Assembly: GCA_964493075.1 (NCBI GenBank)
Contig: CAZBNU010000186.1
Coordinates: 1 to 8,198 of the forward strand
DNA: 8,198 bases
Reading direction: 5' to 3'
Source of the DNA: SLFT01 sp964493075
GTDB taxonomy: Bacteria > Hydrogenedentota > Hydrogenedentia > Hydrogenedentales > CAITNO01
Of the stretch, positions 1-5,870 are shown one piece after another; the first letter of the stretch is position 1, and each line of letters starts with the position of its first letter. A program made the position numbers and the translations under genes. Below the pieces are notes generated by a model. It saw nothing but the letters and a program-made list of their open reading frames with translations. It had not been told where the DNA came from and ran no database searches.

Positions 1-551
1 GCATCCTTCAAGGTACGTGAACCGGAGTTGACGGACACCACTTTGGTGCCCATGAGCCGCATACGGAATACATTCAGTTTCTGGCGCTCAATATCTTCTG
101 CGCCCATATACACTTCGCATTTCAAGCCCAGCAATGCGGCGGCTGTAGCCGTGGCGACGCCATGCTGGCCTGCGCCGGTTTCCGCAATGACACGCGGTTT
201 TCCCATGCGTTTCGCCAGCAGACATTGCCCGAGGGCGTTGTTGATTTTGTGGGCGCCGGTGTGGGCGAGGTCTTCCCGCTTGAAGTATATCTTCGCACCG
301 CCCAGATGCTCCGTCAGCCGTTGTGCAAAATAAAGCGGCGTGGGCCGTCCCACAAAATGACGCTGGTAATCCACCAGCGTTTTCTGAAAGGCCTCGTCGT
401 TGGCGGCGCTGTGGTACGCCGCTTCGAGTTCTTCTAGGGCATACATCAGCGTTTCGGGAACATACTTGCCACCGTAACGCCCATAATGCCCTGCGGCGTC
501 AGGCCACAGATGCTTTTCGCGCGTTGTTGATGAAACTTCGGATTCGTTCAT
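1..551 (-). CDS. trpB: Tryptophan synthase beta chain, N-terminal 183 residues (gene runs off the left edge)
   Basis: This is the PLP-dependent beta subunit that joins indole and L-serine to give L-tryptophan, normally as an alpha2-beta2 cytoplasmic complex with TrpA. The frame reads from an ATG at 551 to the window edge without a stop. Visible family landmarks are GRYGGKYVPE (about 24-33), GRPTPLYFA (69-77), the PLP-lysine motif HTGAHKINN with the Schiff-base lysine at residue 102, and AETGAGQHGVA with the catalytic glutamate at 124. The sequence around the lysine fits the common TrpB1 class. About half of a normal TrpB (near 400 residues) is inside the window. The ATG at 551 is the only reasonable start before the conserved YGGKYVPE block, and a purine-rich GGGAAAGAAAGA precedes it. 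This start makes the gene overlap the end of trpF by 53 nt. trpA probably follows to the left, but that is inference. Confidence 0.97.
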   Translation of the reverse strand, partial: MNESEVSSTTREKHLWPDAAGHYGRYGGKYVPETLMYALEELEAAYHSAANDEAFQKTLVDYQRHFVGRPTPLYFAQRLTEHLGGAKIYFKREDLAHTGAHKINNALGQCLLAKRMGKPRVIAETGAGQHGVATATAAALLGLKCEVYMGAEDIERQKLNVFRMRLMGTKVVSVNSGSRTLKD

Positions 552-1125
552 GGTCTTTCTTTCCCGGTGCGGCTTCGAGACTGCTCGATGCATCCACACC
601 GTAGGGTTGTACACGCCTGATGGCGTCTTCCACATTGTCAGGGGTCAGCCCGCCGGCGAGTATCACGCTTTTTGCGGCGGCAACCTGTGCGGAAAACTCC
701 CAGTCGCACACCTTTCCTATGCCACCGCGACTGTCGGGCGTCCAGGCATCCAGCAGGCAGCACTCGCCGGGATACTGTTCTATATCCCGCAGCGTCAGGC
801 CCGGTTTCACTTGAAATGCCTTGAATGCTTTCCCGTCCAAAGCACGGCACACTTCCGGGGATTCGTCGCCGTGCAATTGTATCAGATCAAAAAGATGCGC
901 ATATTCGCACAGGGTTTCTAACGATTCATTCACCACCACCGCCACCGAAAGCACGGAAGGCGGCAATTGATCAATGATGACTGCGGCCGCGTCAGGCGCA
1001 ATATATCGGTTACGTTTCTTTGCTTCAGGCGCCAACACAAAGCCCAGCGCATCGGCGCCGGCCTCACAGGCGGCAAGGGCATCTTCGATGTTCGTAATGC
1101 CGCATATCTTAATCTTCGTTGTCAT
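499..1125 (-). CDS. trpF: Phosphoribosylanthranilate isomerase
   Basis: TrpF performs the Amadori rearrangement of N-(5'-phosphoribosyl)anthranilate to CdRP, the step between TrpD and TrpC, in the cytoplasm. The 208-residue protein is a standard-length single (beta/alpha)8 barrel. The N-terminal KIKICGIT carries the catalytic cysteine (Cys8). QLHGDE lies at 83-88. LLDAWTPDSRGGIG (124-137) carries the catalytic aspartate (Asp126), and LAGGLTPDNV followed by GVDASSSLE (156-184) forms the phosphate-binding end. The GGTG of many homologues reads GGIG here, and the usual SPR loop is replaced by a basic EAKKRNRY; both look like tolerated variation. The ATG at 1125 starts inside the last codons of trpC (17-nt overlap) and no Shine-Dalgarno is seen, so translation is probably coupled to trpC. 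The gene is not fused to trpC, unlike in E. coli. Confidence 0.97.
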   Translation of the reverse strand: MTTKIKICGITNIEDALAACEAGADALGFVLAPEAKKRNRYIAPDAAAVIIDQLPPSVLSVAVVVNESLETLCEYAHLFDLIQLHGDESPEVCRALDGKAFKAFQVKPGLTLRDIEQYPGECCLLDAWTPDSRGGIGKVCDWEFSAQVAAAKSVILAGGLTPDNVEDAIRRVQPYGVDASSSLEAAPGKKDHERIRSFINNARKASVA

Positions 1126-1891
1126 GGAGCAGAGACGCCAGTTGCGCCTGTATGTTATTGCTGGTCAGCAAAGACTCGCCGATAAGCAGCGCATCCACGC
1201 CGCCATCTTCCAGCAGTTTCACCTCGCGCCGCGTTTTGATGCCGCTCTCGCTGACCAGCGTATGGCCGCCCGGCACCAGTTTCTTCAGGCGCAGCGTGGT
1301 GTTCACATCCACCTCCAGCGTATCCAGGTCGCGGTTGTTGATGCCGATAATGGATGCGCCCACATCAATTGCACGTTTGATTTCGGTTTCATTATGGGTT
1401 TCCACCAACGCCGCCATGCCCAGAGCAGTTATCTCGCGCAGGAAGAATTTCAATTCGTCATCTGTCAGAATACGCACGATCAGCAGCACCGCGTCAGCGC
1501 CCGCATTACGTGCCTCATAAATTTGGTATGGGTCTATAATGAATTCTTTGCACAAGCACGGCAGCTTGGTATGGTTCACCACCTTGGTCAGGTCTTCCAG
1601 TGATCCGCCAAAATACTTGTTGTCCACCAGGATGGATACGGCGCGTGCGCCGGTCTGTTCATAGAGCGCAGCCAGTTTCACAGCATCCACATCCGGCAGT
1701 ATATCCCCGCGCGAAGGCGACCGTCGCTTGATCTCCGATATAATGCTGATGCCTTCCCTGCGGAGCGCTGCCTTAAAGTCTTTGATGCGCAAAGGGCGCT
1801 GCAGTTGGTCTTCCAGAACCCGCATCGGGGTCTGCGCTTTACGCGCTTCCACTTCTATTTTTTTATGTTGCACTATCTCGTCAAGAATCAT
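1109..1891 (-). CDS. trpC: Indole-3-glycerol phosphate synthase
   Basis: TrpC closes the indole ring: CdRP is decarboxylated and dehydrated to indole-3-glycerol phosphate. The 260-residue length is normal for a stand-alone enzyme. In order it shows MILDEIVQHKKIEVEARK, ISEIKRRSPSRG (51-62; Glu53 and Lys55), the FGGS turn (94-97), CLCKEFIIDPYQIYEAR (112-128; Lys115 matches the general acid lysine), LVETH (Glu164), GINNRDL (183-189) and VSESGI (213-218). All catalytic positions known for the family can be placed. The usual LRKDFI reads LCKEFI. The ATG at 1891 is preceded by AGGT in a suitable position. trpC lies 112 nt downstream of trpD, separated by a palindromic repeat, and overlaps trpF at its 3' end. 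Confidence 0.97.
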   Translation of the reverse strand: MILDEIVQHKKIEVEARKAQTPMRVLEDQLQRPLRIKDFKAALRREGISIISEIKRRSPSRGDILPDVDAVKLAALYEQTGARAVSILVDNKYFGGSLEDLTKVVNHTKLPCLCKEFIIDPYQIYEARNAGADAVLLIVRILTDDELKFFLREITALGMAALVETHNETEIKRAIDVGASIIGINNRDLDTLEVDVNTTLRLKKLVPGGHTLVSESGIKTRREVKLLEDGGVDALLIGESLLTSNNIQAQLASLLHDNED

Positions 1892-1962
1892 ATCAGGTAC
1901 CTGCTAATTTTATCCCCAGGAAAAACATATACTAAGGTTACAATCTGCCACTAACTATAACA

Positions 1963-1996
1963 TTGTAGGGTGGGTGAAGGGCAGTGCAACCCACCA
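1963..1996. repeat. Palindromic intergenic repeat between trpD and trpC
   Basis: Plus-strand GGTGGGT (1969-1975) and ACCCACC (1989-1995) are a perfect 7-bp inverted repeat around a 13-nt loop that holds a further small GCA/TGC symmetry. The left edge is TTGTAGG. No T-run follows on the minus strand, so it does not look like an intrinsic terminator. The pattern (GTAGGGTGGGT ... ACCCACC) resembles a class of short dispersed palindromes that I know from many bacterial genomes; this identification is from memory and no second copy is in the window. As RNA, the stem would sit between the trpD stop and the trpC start and could affect message processing or 3' stability. It occupies part of the 112-nt gap; the rest of the gap is AT-rich with no convincing promoter. 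Confidence 0.6.
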
Positions 1997-2003
1997 GGAC
2001 GAA

Positions 2004-3029
2004 CTAATTATTTGTAAACGCAATAAGCGACTCAAGTTTCTTCAACGCAGCGCCGGAGTCAATGGCATCAGCCGCGCGTCCGACGCCTTCTTTCAGGTCT
2101 GCTGCCAGACCACAAGCCACCATCGCCGGTGCAGCGTTCAATAATACCACATCACAGCGCGGCCCTTTTTCACCTTCAAGCACTGCACGCAGAAGGGCAG
2201 CATTCTTTTCGGCATCGCCGCCAATTAGCGCGCCGGTCGCCGCCAGGGGCAGTCCCAGCGATTCCGGGTGCAGTTCGTATTCTTCCACAACGCCGTCTTT
2301 CGCCTCACACACCAGCGAGGGCCCTGCAAGCGTCAATTCGTCCAGACCGTCCATACCCGCCACAACGAAGGCGTGTTTGGAGCCCAGCCCAAGCAACGCT
2401 TCCGCCATGGTCGGCGCCAGTTGTCGGTTAAATACGCCCACCACCTGCCGGTCCGCCCTTGCAGGATTCGTCAGCGGCCCCAGGATATTAAACACAGTCC
2501 TCACCTTCAAGTCCATCCGTACCGGTCCCACATATTTCATGGCACTGTGCAGGGTACGTGCAAAGAGGAACCCAATGCCGATCTCGTCTACACACCGTCC
2601 GATTTGCTCTGCATCCAGATTGATGTTTACTCCCAGCGCTTCCAGCACATCCGCACTGCCGCACTTGCTGGACGCGGCGCGATTGCCATGCTTGGCAACA
2701 GCGGCGCCAGCGCCAGCCAGAACAAAGGCAACGGTGGTGGAGATGTTAAAGGTGCCGCAGCCGTCACCACCGGTGCCGCAGGTATCCACCAGCGGTTGAC
2801 GTGTTGTGGATACGTGGGATGCAAAGTTGCGCATGATTTCGGCAAAACCGATGATTTCCTCGGCGGTTTCCCCCTTCATGCGCAGGGCAATCAACAGGGC
2901 TGCCGTCTGGGCGGCGGTAATCTCGCCAGACATCAACAGATGCATTGCCTGTGACGCCTGTTCACGGGTCAGATGTGCGCCGTCGCACAAAAGGGTGATG
3001 ATTTCATGAATGGTCAGTGTGCCGGTCAT
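2004..3029 (-). CDS. trpD: Anthranilate phosphoribosyltransferase
   Basis: TrpD transfers phosphoribose from PRPP to anthranilate, giving N-(5'-phosphoribosyl)anthranilate in the cytoplasm. The 341-residue length is that of a free-standing TrpD, not a TrpG-TrpD fusion. The N-terminal helical region has MSGEITAAQTAALLIALRMKG (33-53). The PRPP site shows DTCGTGGDG (82-90) with NIST (95-98), then KHGNRAASSKCGSADVLEALG (113-133), VRMDLKVRTVFNILGPLTNPA (170-190; Arg171 for anthranilate), and the metal-binding pair in MDGLDELTL (Asp230, Glu231). All active-site motifs are intact. It is the first trp gene of the run, with a promoter about 55-85 bp upstream. The ATG at 3029 was chosen because the next conserved block fits the usual N-terminus. 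Only a distant AAGG (12-nt spacing) or a weak TGGA could serve as ribosome-binding site. The stop of a short leader frame overlaps this start. Confidence 0.97.
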   Translation of the reverse strand: MTGTLTIHEIITLLCDGAHLTREQASQAMHLLMSGEITAAQTAALLIALRMKGETAEEIIGFAEIMRNFASHVSTTRQPLVDTCGTGGDGCGTFNISTTVAFVLAGAGAAVAKHGNRAASSKCGSADVLEALGVNINLDAEQIGRCVDEIGIGFLFARTLHSAMKYVGPVRMDLKVRTVFNILGPLTNPARADRQVVGVFNRQLAPTMAEALLGLGSKHAFVVAGMDGLDELTLAGPSLVCEAKDGVVEEYELHPESLGLPLAATGALIGGDAEKNAALLRAVLEGEKGPRCDVVLLNAAPAMVACGLAADLKEGVGRAADAIDSGAALKKLESLIAFTNN

Positions 3030-3067
3030 ATCCAGATGAAGCCTTTTTTGTTGCCTGCAAAAGTCAT
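3026..3067 (-). CDS. Possible 13-codon trp leader frame overlapping the trpD start
   Basis: Downstream of the trpD promoter an ATG at 3067 opens a frame reading MTFAGNKKGFIWI, then TGA. The stop overlaps the trpD start codon as ATGA. Residue 12 is tryptophan, two codons before the stop. This arrangement would allow translational coupling, with a terminating ribosome restarting on trpD. Against it: the frame has no good Shine-Dalgarno, a single Trp codon is not rare by chance in 13 codons, and there is no room for an anti-terminator/terminator pair. A ribosome stalled on the Trp codon would cover the trpD start and lower expression under starvation, the opposite of classical attenuation. I see the frame and the overlap; function is inference. 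Confidence 0.3.
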   Translation of the reverse strand: MTFAGNKKGFIWI

Positions 3068-3083
3068 GTTAAGAACAGATGAT

Positions 3084-3112
3084 ATCATAATGGAATTTGT
3101 GTGGTACGTCAA
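3084..3112 (-). promoter_or_regulatory. Sigma70-type promoter for trpD and the trp run
   Basis: On the minus strand, TTGACG (3112-3107) and TATGAT (3089-3084) are separated by exactly 17 bp, matching the consensus at 5 of 6 bases in each box. The predicted start near 3077 gives a leader of about 47 nt before trpD. The -35 box overlaps a near-symmetric ACGTAATTGACGT (ACGT, 5 bp, ACGT), a possible repressor site. It lies in the 98-bp gap after the DUF1080 stop, where I see no terminator, so read-through from upstream is also possible. Confidence 0.65.
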
Positions 3113-3127
3113 TTACGTCGTTTCTCT

Positions 3128-3853
3128 TCAGGGTTCTACAACAGGCGCAATCTGGTCTTCTGAAATCACCCCCGGCGGCAGTTCAAGTATGCGGATGTTC
3201 CGGAAATGAATTTCCGCCCCTTCTGATTCCAGGCACAGATAGCCTTTTTTTATAGACGACTGGCTGACGCCATTCACAAACTTGCCGTTCACGGCGAGTT
3301 TTACGACGCCATCCACAAAAACAGCATCGTATACATTCCACTCGCCCTTACCCTTACAGCGGTTTTCAATGGATTTGCTGCGCTCCCCCCGTGGATTGTC
3401 TGGTTTTGCCGTGAGGCCGTTCGCGCCGAACAGTTCGCCATGCACATAAGCAATAGGGGCCGGGTTGCCTTTCCGGTCGGGATGTTGATTGGGCCAGTCG
3501 AGTTCCAGCATCTGCACTTCCATTCCCTTGGGCAAACTTTTGCCTTCCGGCACGGTCCCTTCGCTCCAGGCGAATACGCCGGAGTTACCGCCTGCTTCCA
3601 GGTGTTTCCACTCGATATGCAACAGAAAATTCTCATATTGTTTTTCTGAGCGCATCACACCGATGGGCATCCCCTTGCAGACCAGCAGCCCGTCGCGAAC
3701 GCTCCAGGTATCTTCTGCAGTATTCACGTTCACCCATCCTGTGAGGTCTTTACCGTTGAACAAGTCCACCCATTGGGCGGGTTCCTCGCCATCTGCGAAT
3801 GCACATCCTGCAAACAAAAGGATGGCGGCAAATAATGGAGCAGCATACTTCAT
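3128..3853 (-). CDS. Exported DUF1080 / 3-keto-disaccharide hydrolase-domain protein
   Basis: This 241-residue protein belongs to the DUF1080 family (concanavalin/LamG-like fold, PF06439). Some members hydrolyse 3-keto-glycosides; most are uncharacterised. Residues 1-20 form a signal peptide: basic MKY, a hydrophobic core, and an AFA cleavage site before Asp21. FAGC with Cys17 is a marginal lipobox, so a lipoprotein is possible. The family landmarks are clear: DLFNGKDLTGW (30-40), WSVRDGLLVCKG (50-61), GGNSGVFAW (88-96), GMEVQMLELDW (110-120), WNVYDAVFVDGVVKLAVNGKFVN (172-194), and the C-terminal GYLCLESEGAEIHFRNIRI (204-222). It starts 29 nt after the propeller gene's stop, with AAGGAAA as ribosome-binding site, so the two are probably co-transcribed. 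The likely role is periplasmic or surface carbohydrate binding or hydrolysis; the substrate cannot be read from the sequence. Confidence 0.9.
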   Translation of the reverse strand: MKYAAPLFAAILLFAGCAFADGEEPAQWVDLFNGKDLTGWVNVNTAEDTWSVRDGLLVCKGMPIGVMRSEKQYENFLLHIEWKHLEAGGNSGVFAWSEGTVPEGKSLPKGMEVQMLELDWPNQHPDRKGNPAPIAYVHGELFGANGLTAKPDNPRGERSKSIENRCKGKGEWNVYDAVFVDGVVKLAVNGKFVNGVSQSSIKKGYLCLESEGAEIHFRNIRILELPPGVISEDQIAPVVEP

Positions 3854-3882
3854 GACATTTTCCTTTTCTGGCTATAATATTG

Positions 3883-5625
3883 TTATTCCCCGATGCAAAT
3901 CAGGGCGGTCTTTGTGCGTACATACAGGCAACCGTCCATAAACGCCGGAGTAGTGGCCGTTTCTTCGCCAAAGGAGGGCGCCGCAATTTGTCGGTATTCT
4001 TCGGCGTTCTCAAAAATGAGGGTAGTCCCCTTCATATCCACGGCATATACGGAATCGCCCACAAGAACTGCAGAAGCATAGAAGGCATGATCATGTTCAT
4101 GAACCCATACGATTTCGCCATCTTCAGGACGCAAACAGACCATCTCGCCCCGCGATGTGAGCAGGTAGTAGAACTTGTCTGTTGCAAGGGGACTGGAAAT
4201 ATCCGGAAGTGATTCATAAAACTGCCATACAATTTCCGGTTCGCCACCGGCGGCTTCCGGCAAACGCACCGCAGAGGCATCTGCGTATTCATTCGCCACG
4301 AAAAACATGCCAGCACCGTAAGCGGGACTAGGCCCCACCTCACCGGACAGACAGTTCACCGAGTACAACCGTTCGCCGGTGCGCGGCGTATACACATCCA
4401 TGTCGCGGCTGGACACCACAGTCAGCAGCGGCTTATCAGGCATGCCCGTAAGTATGGGCGATGCCCATGAAATCCGTTCCCGCTCCTGCTTCCATACCTC
4501 TGCACCATCACGCAGATCAAAGGCGTACATAACCCCGTTCTTGCGCTGGTCATACTGCACAATCAACAGGTCTTCGTAGATAATAAGCGAAGATGAGTGG
4601 CCATAGTGGTTGTCAGGAATACCCAGATGTTTTTCCCAGCGTATCACACCGTCTTTCCCAAGACAGGCAAGGTGACCCGTACCGAAAATGGCACATACGA
4701 GATTGCCCTGCACAGCCAGGGTGGGCGCCGCCCAACCGGTGTCATCATTTACTTTGGGTGCGGCGACCGGTGTCTGCAGGCCGACAGCAGTTTTCCAAAG
4801 CAGTTCGCCCGTGCCTGTATCGAAGCAATACACCTCGCGTGTTTCCGCATCTGCACCGCTCAGGTAGACCCGATCTTCCCATACCACCGGCGAATTGAAG
4901 CCCGGCAACGGCACGTCCGTTTTCCAGCGCATATTCTTGCCGGAAGGCACGTCCCAGTCGGTGGGCGCTGTGGTAAAGTGGGCAATGCCGTAACCACCAG
5001 GTCCACGGAAAGAGGGCCACTGCAGCTTAACTTCGTCCCAGGTGGGCACGACCAGTTCTTCCTCAACAGATTCAGCAACAGATACCTTGTCTGCCGCCTG
5101 TAATTCTTCCGGGGAAGGTTCGGGGATATCCAAGCGCGTAAACGCTGCTGCCAGCAACGCCGCTAGAAGCCACAGCCCACCCATAAACACCACCAGCTCC
5201 CGGGCGCGTGCCTGGTCGCCCCAGTAGTATTTTTGCGGCGCGTCCGCAACGGGTTCCGGGAGTCGTGGCCGGAAATTTGCGGTCACACGCAACGCAACGA
5301 CAAAGACAAGACCAGAAATCAACGCCAGCAATCCACCGGTACGCAGCATATTCTGGCTGGTGAAGAAAGCAGCGCGTGCCAACAAATCAAGCGCACGTAT
5401 GGCCTCAATCGTGGCGGCATCAGCCTCAGGCGAACCCGTTAATTGTGAACGCAACTGCACCAGTTCCGGGTGATTCATGGGATCCAGGGTGCTTACCTGC
5501 CAGTAATTGACAATCAGCAGCGATGACACCACAAAGCACAACACGCCCGATACTGCAGCCGTGACAACGGCGGTCTGCAGGACAACTGCATTCGTTCTAA
5601 AAGGTCTCTGTCGTTTGGCTGGCAT
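3883..5625 (-). CDS. Membrane-anchored PQQ-type beta-propeller protein
   Basis: The protein has 580 residues from the ATG at 5625, chosen because AAGGAAGG stands just upstream and the N-terminus MPAKRQRPFR is a normal basic cytoplasmic start. Three membrane helices are visible at about 14-40, 94-116 and 144-163. The basic loop between the second and third is consistent with the cytoplasm, which places the rest outside the membrane. From WPSFRGPGG (about 201-209) a PQQ-like (BamB-type) propeller follows, with blade motifs such as VYCFDTGTGELLWK, CLGKDGVIRW, MYAFDLRDGAEVWK, CLRPEDGEIVW and VYAVDMKG. No CxxCH haem motif or vicinal Cys-Cys typical of quinoprotein dehydrogenases is seen, so it is more likely a binding or scaffold protein than an enzyme. 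The helical front end of about 170 residues is unlike the plain signal peptide most such propellers carry. The DUF1080 gene follows directly. Exact function unknown. Confidence 0.88.
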   Translation of the reverse strand: MPAKRQRPFRTNAVVLQTAVVTAAVSGVLCFVVSSLLIVNYWQVSTLDPMNHPELVQLRSQLTGSPEADAATIEAIRALDLLARAAFFTSQNMLRTGGLLALISGLVFVVALRVTANFRPRLPEPVADAPQKYYWGDQARARELVVFMGGLWLLAALLAAAFTRLDIPEPSPEELQAADKVSVAESVEEELVVPTWDEVKLQWPSFRGPGGYGIAHFTTAPTDWDVPSGKNMRWKTDVPLPGFNSPVVWEDRVYLSGADAETREVYCFDTGTGELLWKTAVGLQTPVAAPKVNDDTGWAAPTLAVQGNLVCAIFGTGHLACLGKDGVIRWEKHLGIPDNHYGHSSSLIIYEDLLIVQYDQRKNGVMYAFDLRDGAEVWKQERERISWASPILTGMPDKPLLTVVSSRDMDVYTPRTGERLYSVNCLSGEVGPSPAYGAGMFFVANEYADASAVRLPEAAGGEPEIVWQFYESLPDISSPLATDKFYYLLTSRGEMVCLRPEDGEIVWVHEHDHAFYASAVLVGDSVYAVDMKGTTLIFENAEEYRQIAAPSFGEETATTPAFMDGCLYVRTKTALICIGE

Positions 5626-5669
5626 GGCCTTCCTTTGCAGATGTTTTATGACTACAAACACACAGGCAA

Positions 5670-5690
5670 TTGGCAAACACTTGTTGCCAA
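5670..5690 (-). promoter_or_regulatory. Inverted repeat in the leader of the propeller gene
   Basis: TTGGCAA (5670-5676) and TTGCCAA (5684-5690) form a perfect 7-bp inverted repeat with a 7-nt centre, 45-65 bp upstream of the propeller start codon. It lies downstream of the candidate promoter, so it could be a repressor operator or a leader stem-loop. Only one copy is seen in the window. Confidence 0.35.
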
Positions 5691-5705
5691 CAGCATGAAA
5701 GCAGT

Positions 5706-5736
5706 AGTATAACACAGCCCTTGATTGGTGCGGCAA
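5706..5736 (-). promoter_or_regulatory. Weak candidate promoter for the propeller-DUF1080 pair
   Basis: On the minus strand TATACT (5711-5706) is a good -10 box. TTGCCG (5736-5731) could be its -35 box, but the 19-bp spacing is long. A start near 5699 would put the 7-bp inverted repeat at the 5' end of the message. No better pair was found in this divergent region. Confidence 0.25.
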
Positions 5737-5768
5737 AGGGACCTACTACGATCAATGACAAGAATGTA

Positions 5769-5845
5769 CTTTGTAGGCGCACTATCATAGTGCGCCATGG
5801 GTTTAATCTATGTGCTTGGCGCACTATCATAGTGCGCCTACAAAG
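5769..5845. repeat. 77-bp inverted repeat made of two identical 21-bp palindromes
   Basis: GGCGCACTATCATAGTGCGCC occurs twice, at 5776-5796 and 5818-5838; each copy is a 10-1-10 palindrome centred on a C. The copies are separated by a 21-nt spacer, so the centres (5786, 5828) are 42 bp apart. Outside them, CTTTGTA (5769-5775) and TACAAAG (5839-5845) extend the symmetry, so the whole is a 28-bp inverted repeat with one C:C mismatch around the spacer. It ends 25 bp before the Fur-family start codon. Odd-centred palindromes are the form of Fur-family operators, which favours paired operator sites. The outer TTTGTAGG/CCTACAAA edges favour a MITE-like intergenic element. I see no target-site duplication beside it. 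Confidence 0.9.
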
Positions 5846-5870
5846 ACACAAATGGGTTGACGGAGGAACC

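Noticed and set aside
1894..1903. Perfect 10-bp palindrome CAGGTACCTG just before the trpC start
   Set aside because: A single 10-bp palindrome that contains the trpC ribosome-binding AGGT is easily produced by chance; no second copy was found.
1963..1996. Intrinsic terminator after trpD
   Set aside because: The stem is only 7 bp with a 13-nt loop and no T-run follows on the minus strand; it is better described as a palindromic repeat.
2062..2954. Long open frames on the plus strand opposite trpD
   Set aside because: They lie fully antisense to a well-conserved enzyme gene, have low-complexity Ser/Ala/Pro/Arg-rich translations and no recognisable domain; they mirror trpD codon bias.
5626..5736. 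A 37-residue N-terminal extension of the propeller protein from an upstream ATG at 5736
   Set aside because: The extension is not preceded by a ribosome-binding site, overlaps the inverted repeat and candidate promoter, and the ATG at 5625 has an excellent AAGGAAGG and a normal basic membrane-protein start.
5721..5749. Plus-strand promoter TTGATT, 17 bp, TACTAC for the Fur-family gene
   Set aside because: The -10 box matches the consensus at only three positions; no convincing plus-strand promoter could be named, though one must exist here or within the palindromes.
5769..5845. CRISPR-like array (21-bp repeat, 21-bp spacer, 21-bp repeat)
   Set aside because: There are only two repeats and one short spacer, each repeat is a full palindrome, the outer flanks are symmetric, and no cas gene is near.
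5670..5870. A 67-residue N-terminal extension of the Fur-family protein
   Set aside because: It would translate through both palindromes and is unlike any Fur N-terminus; the ATG at 5871 has a clear GGAGG at the right distance.
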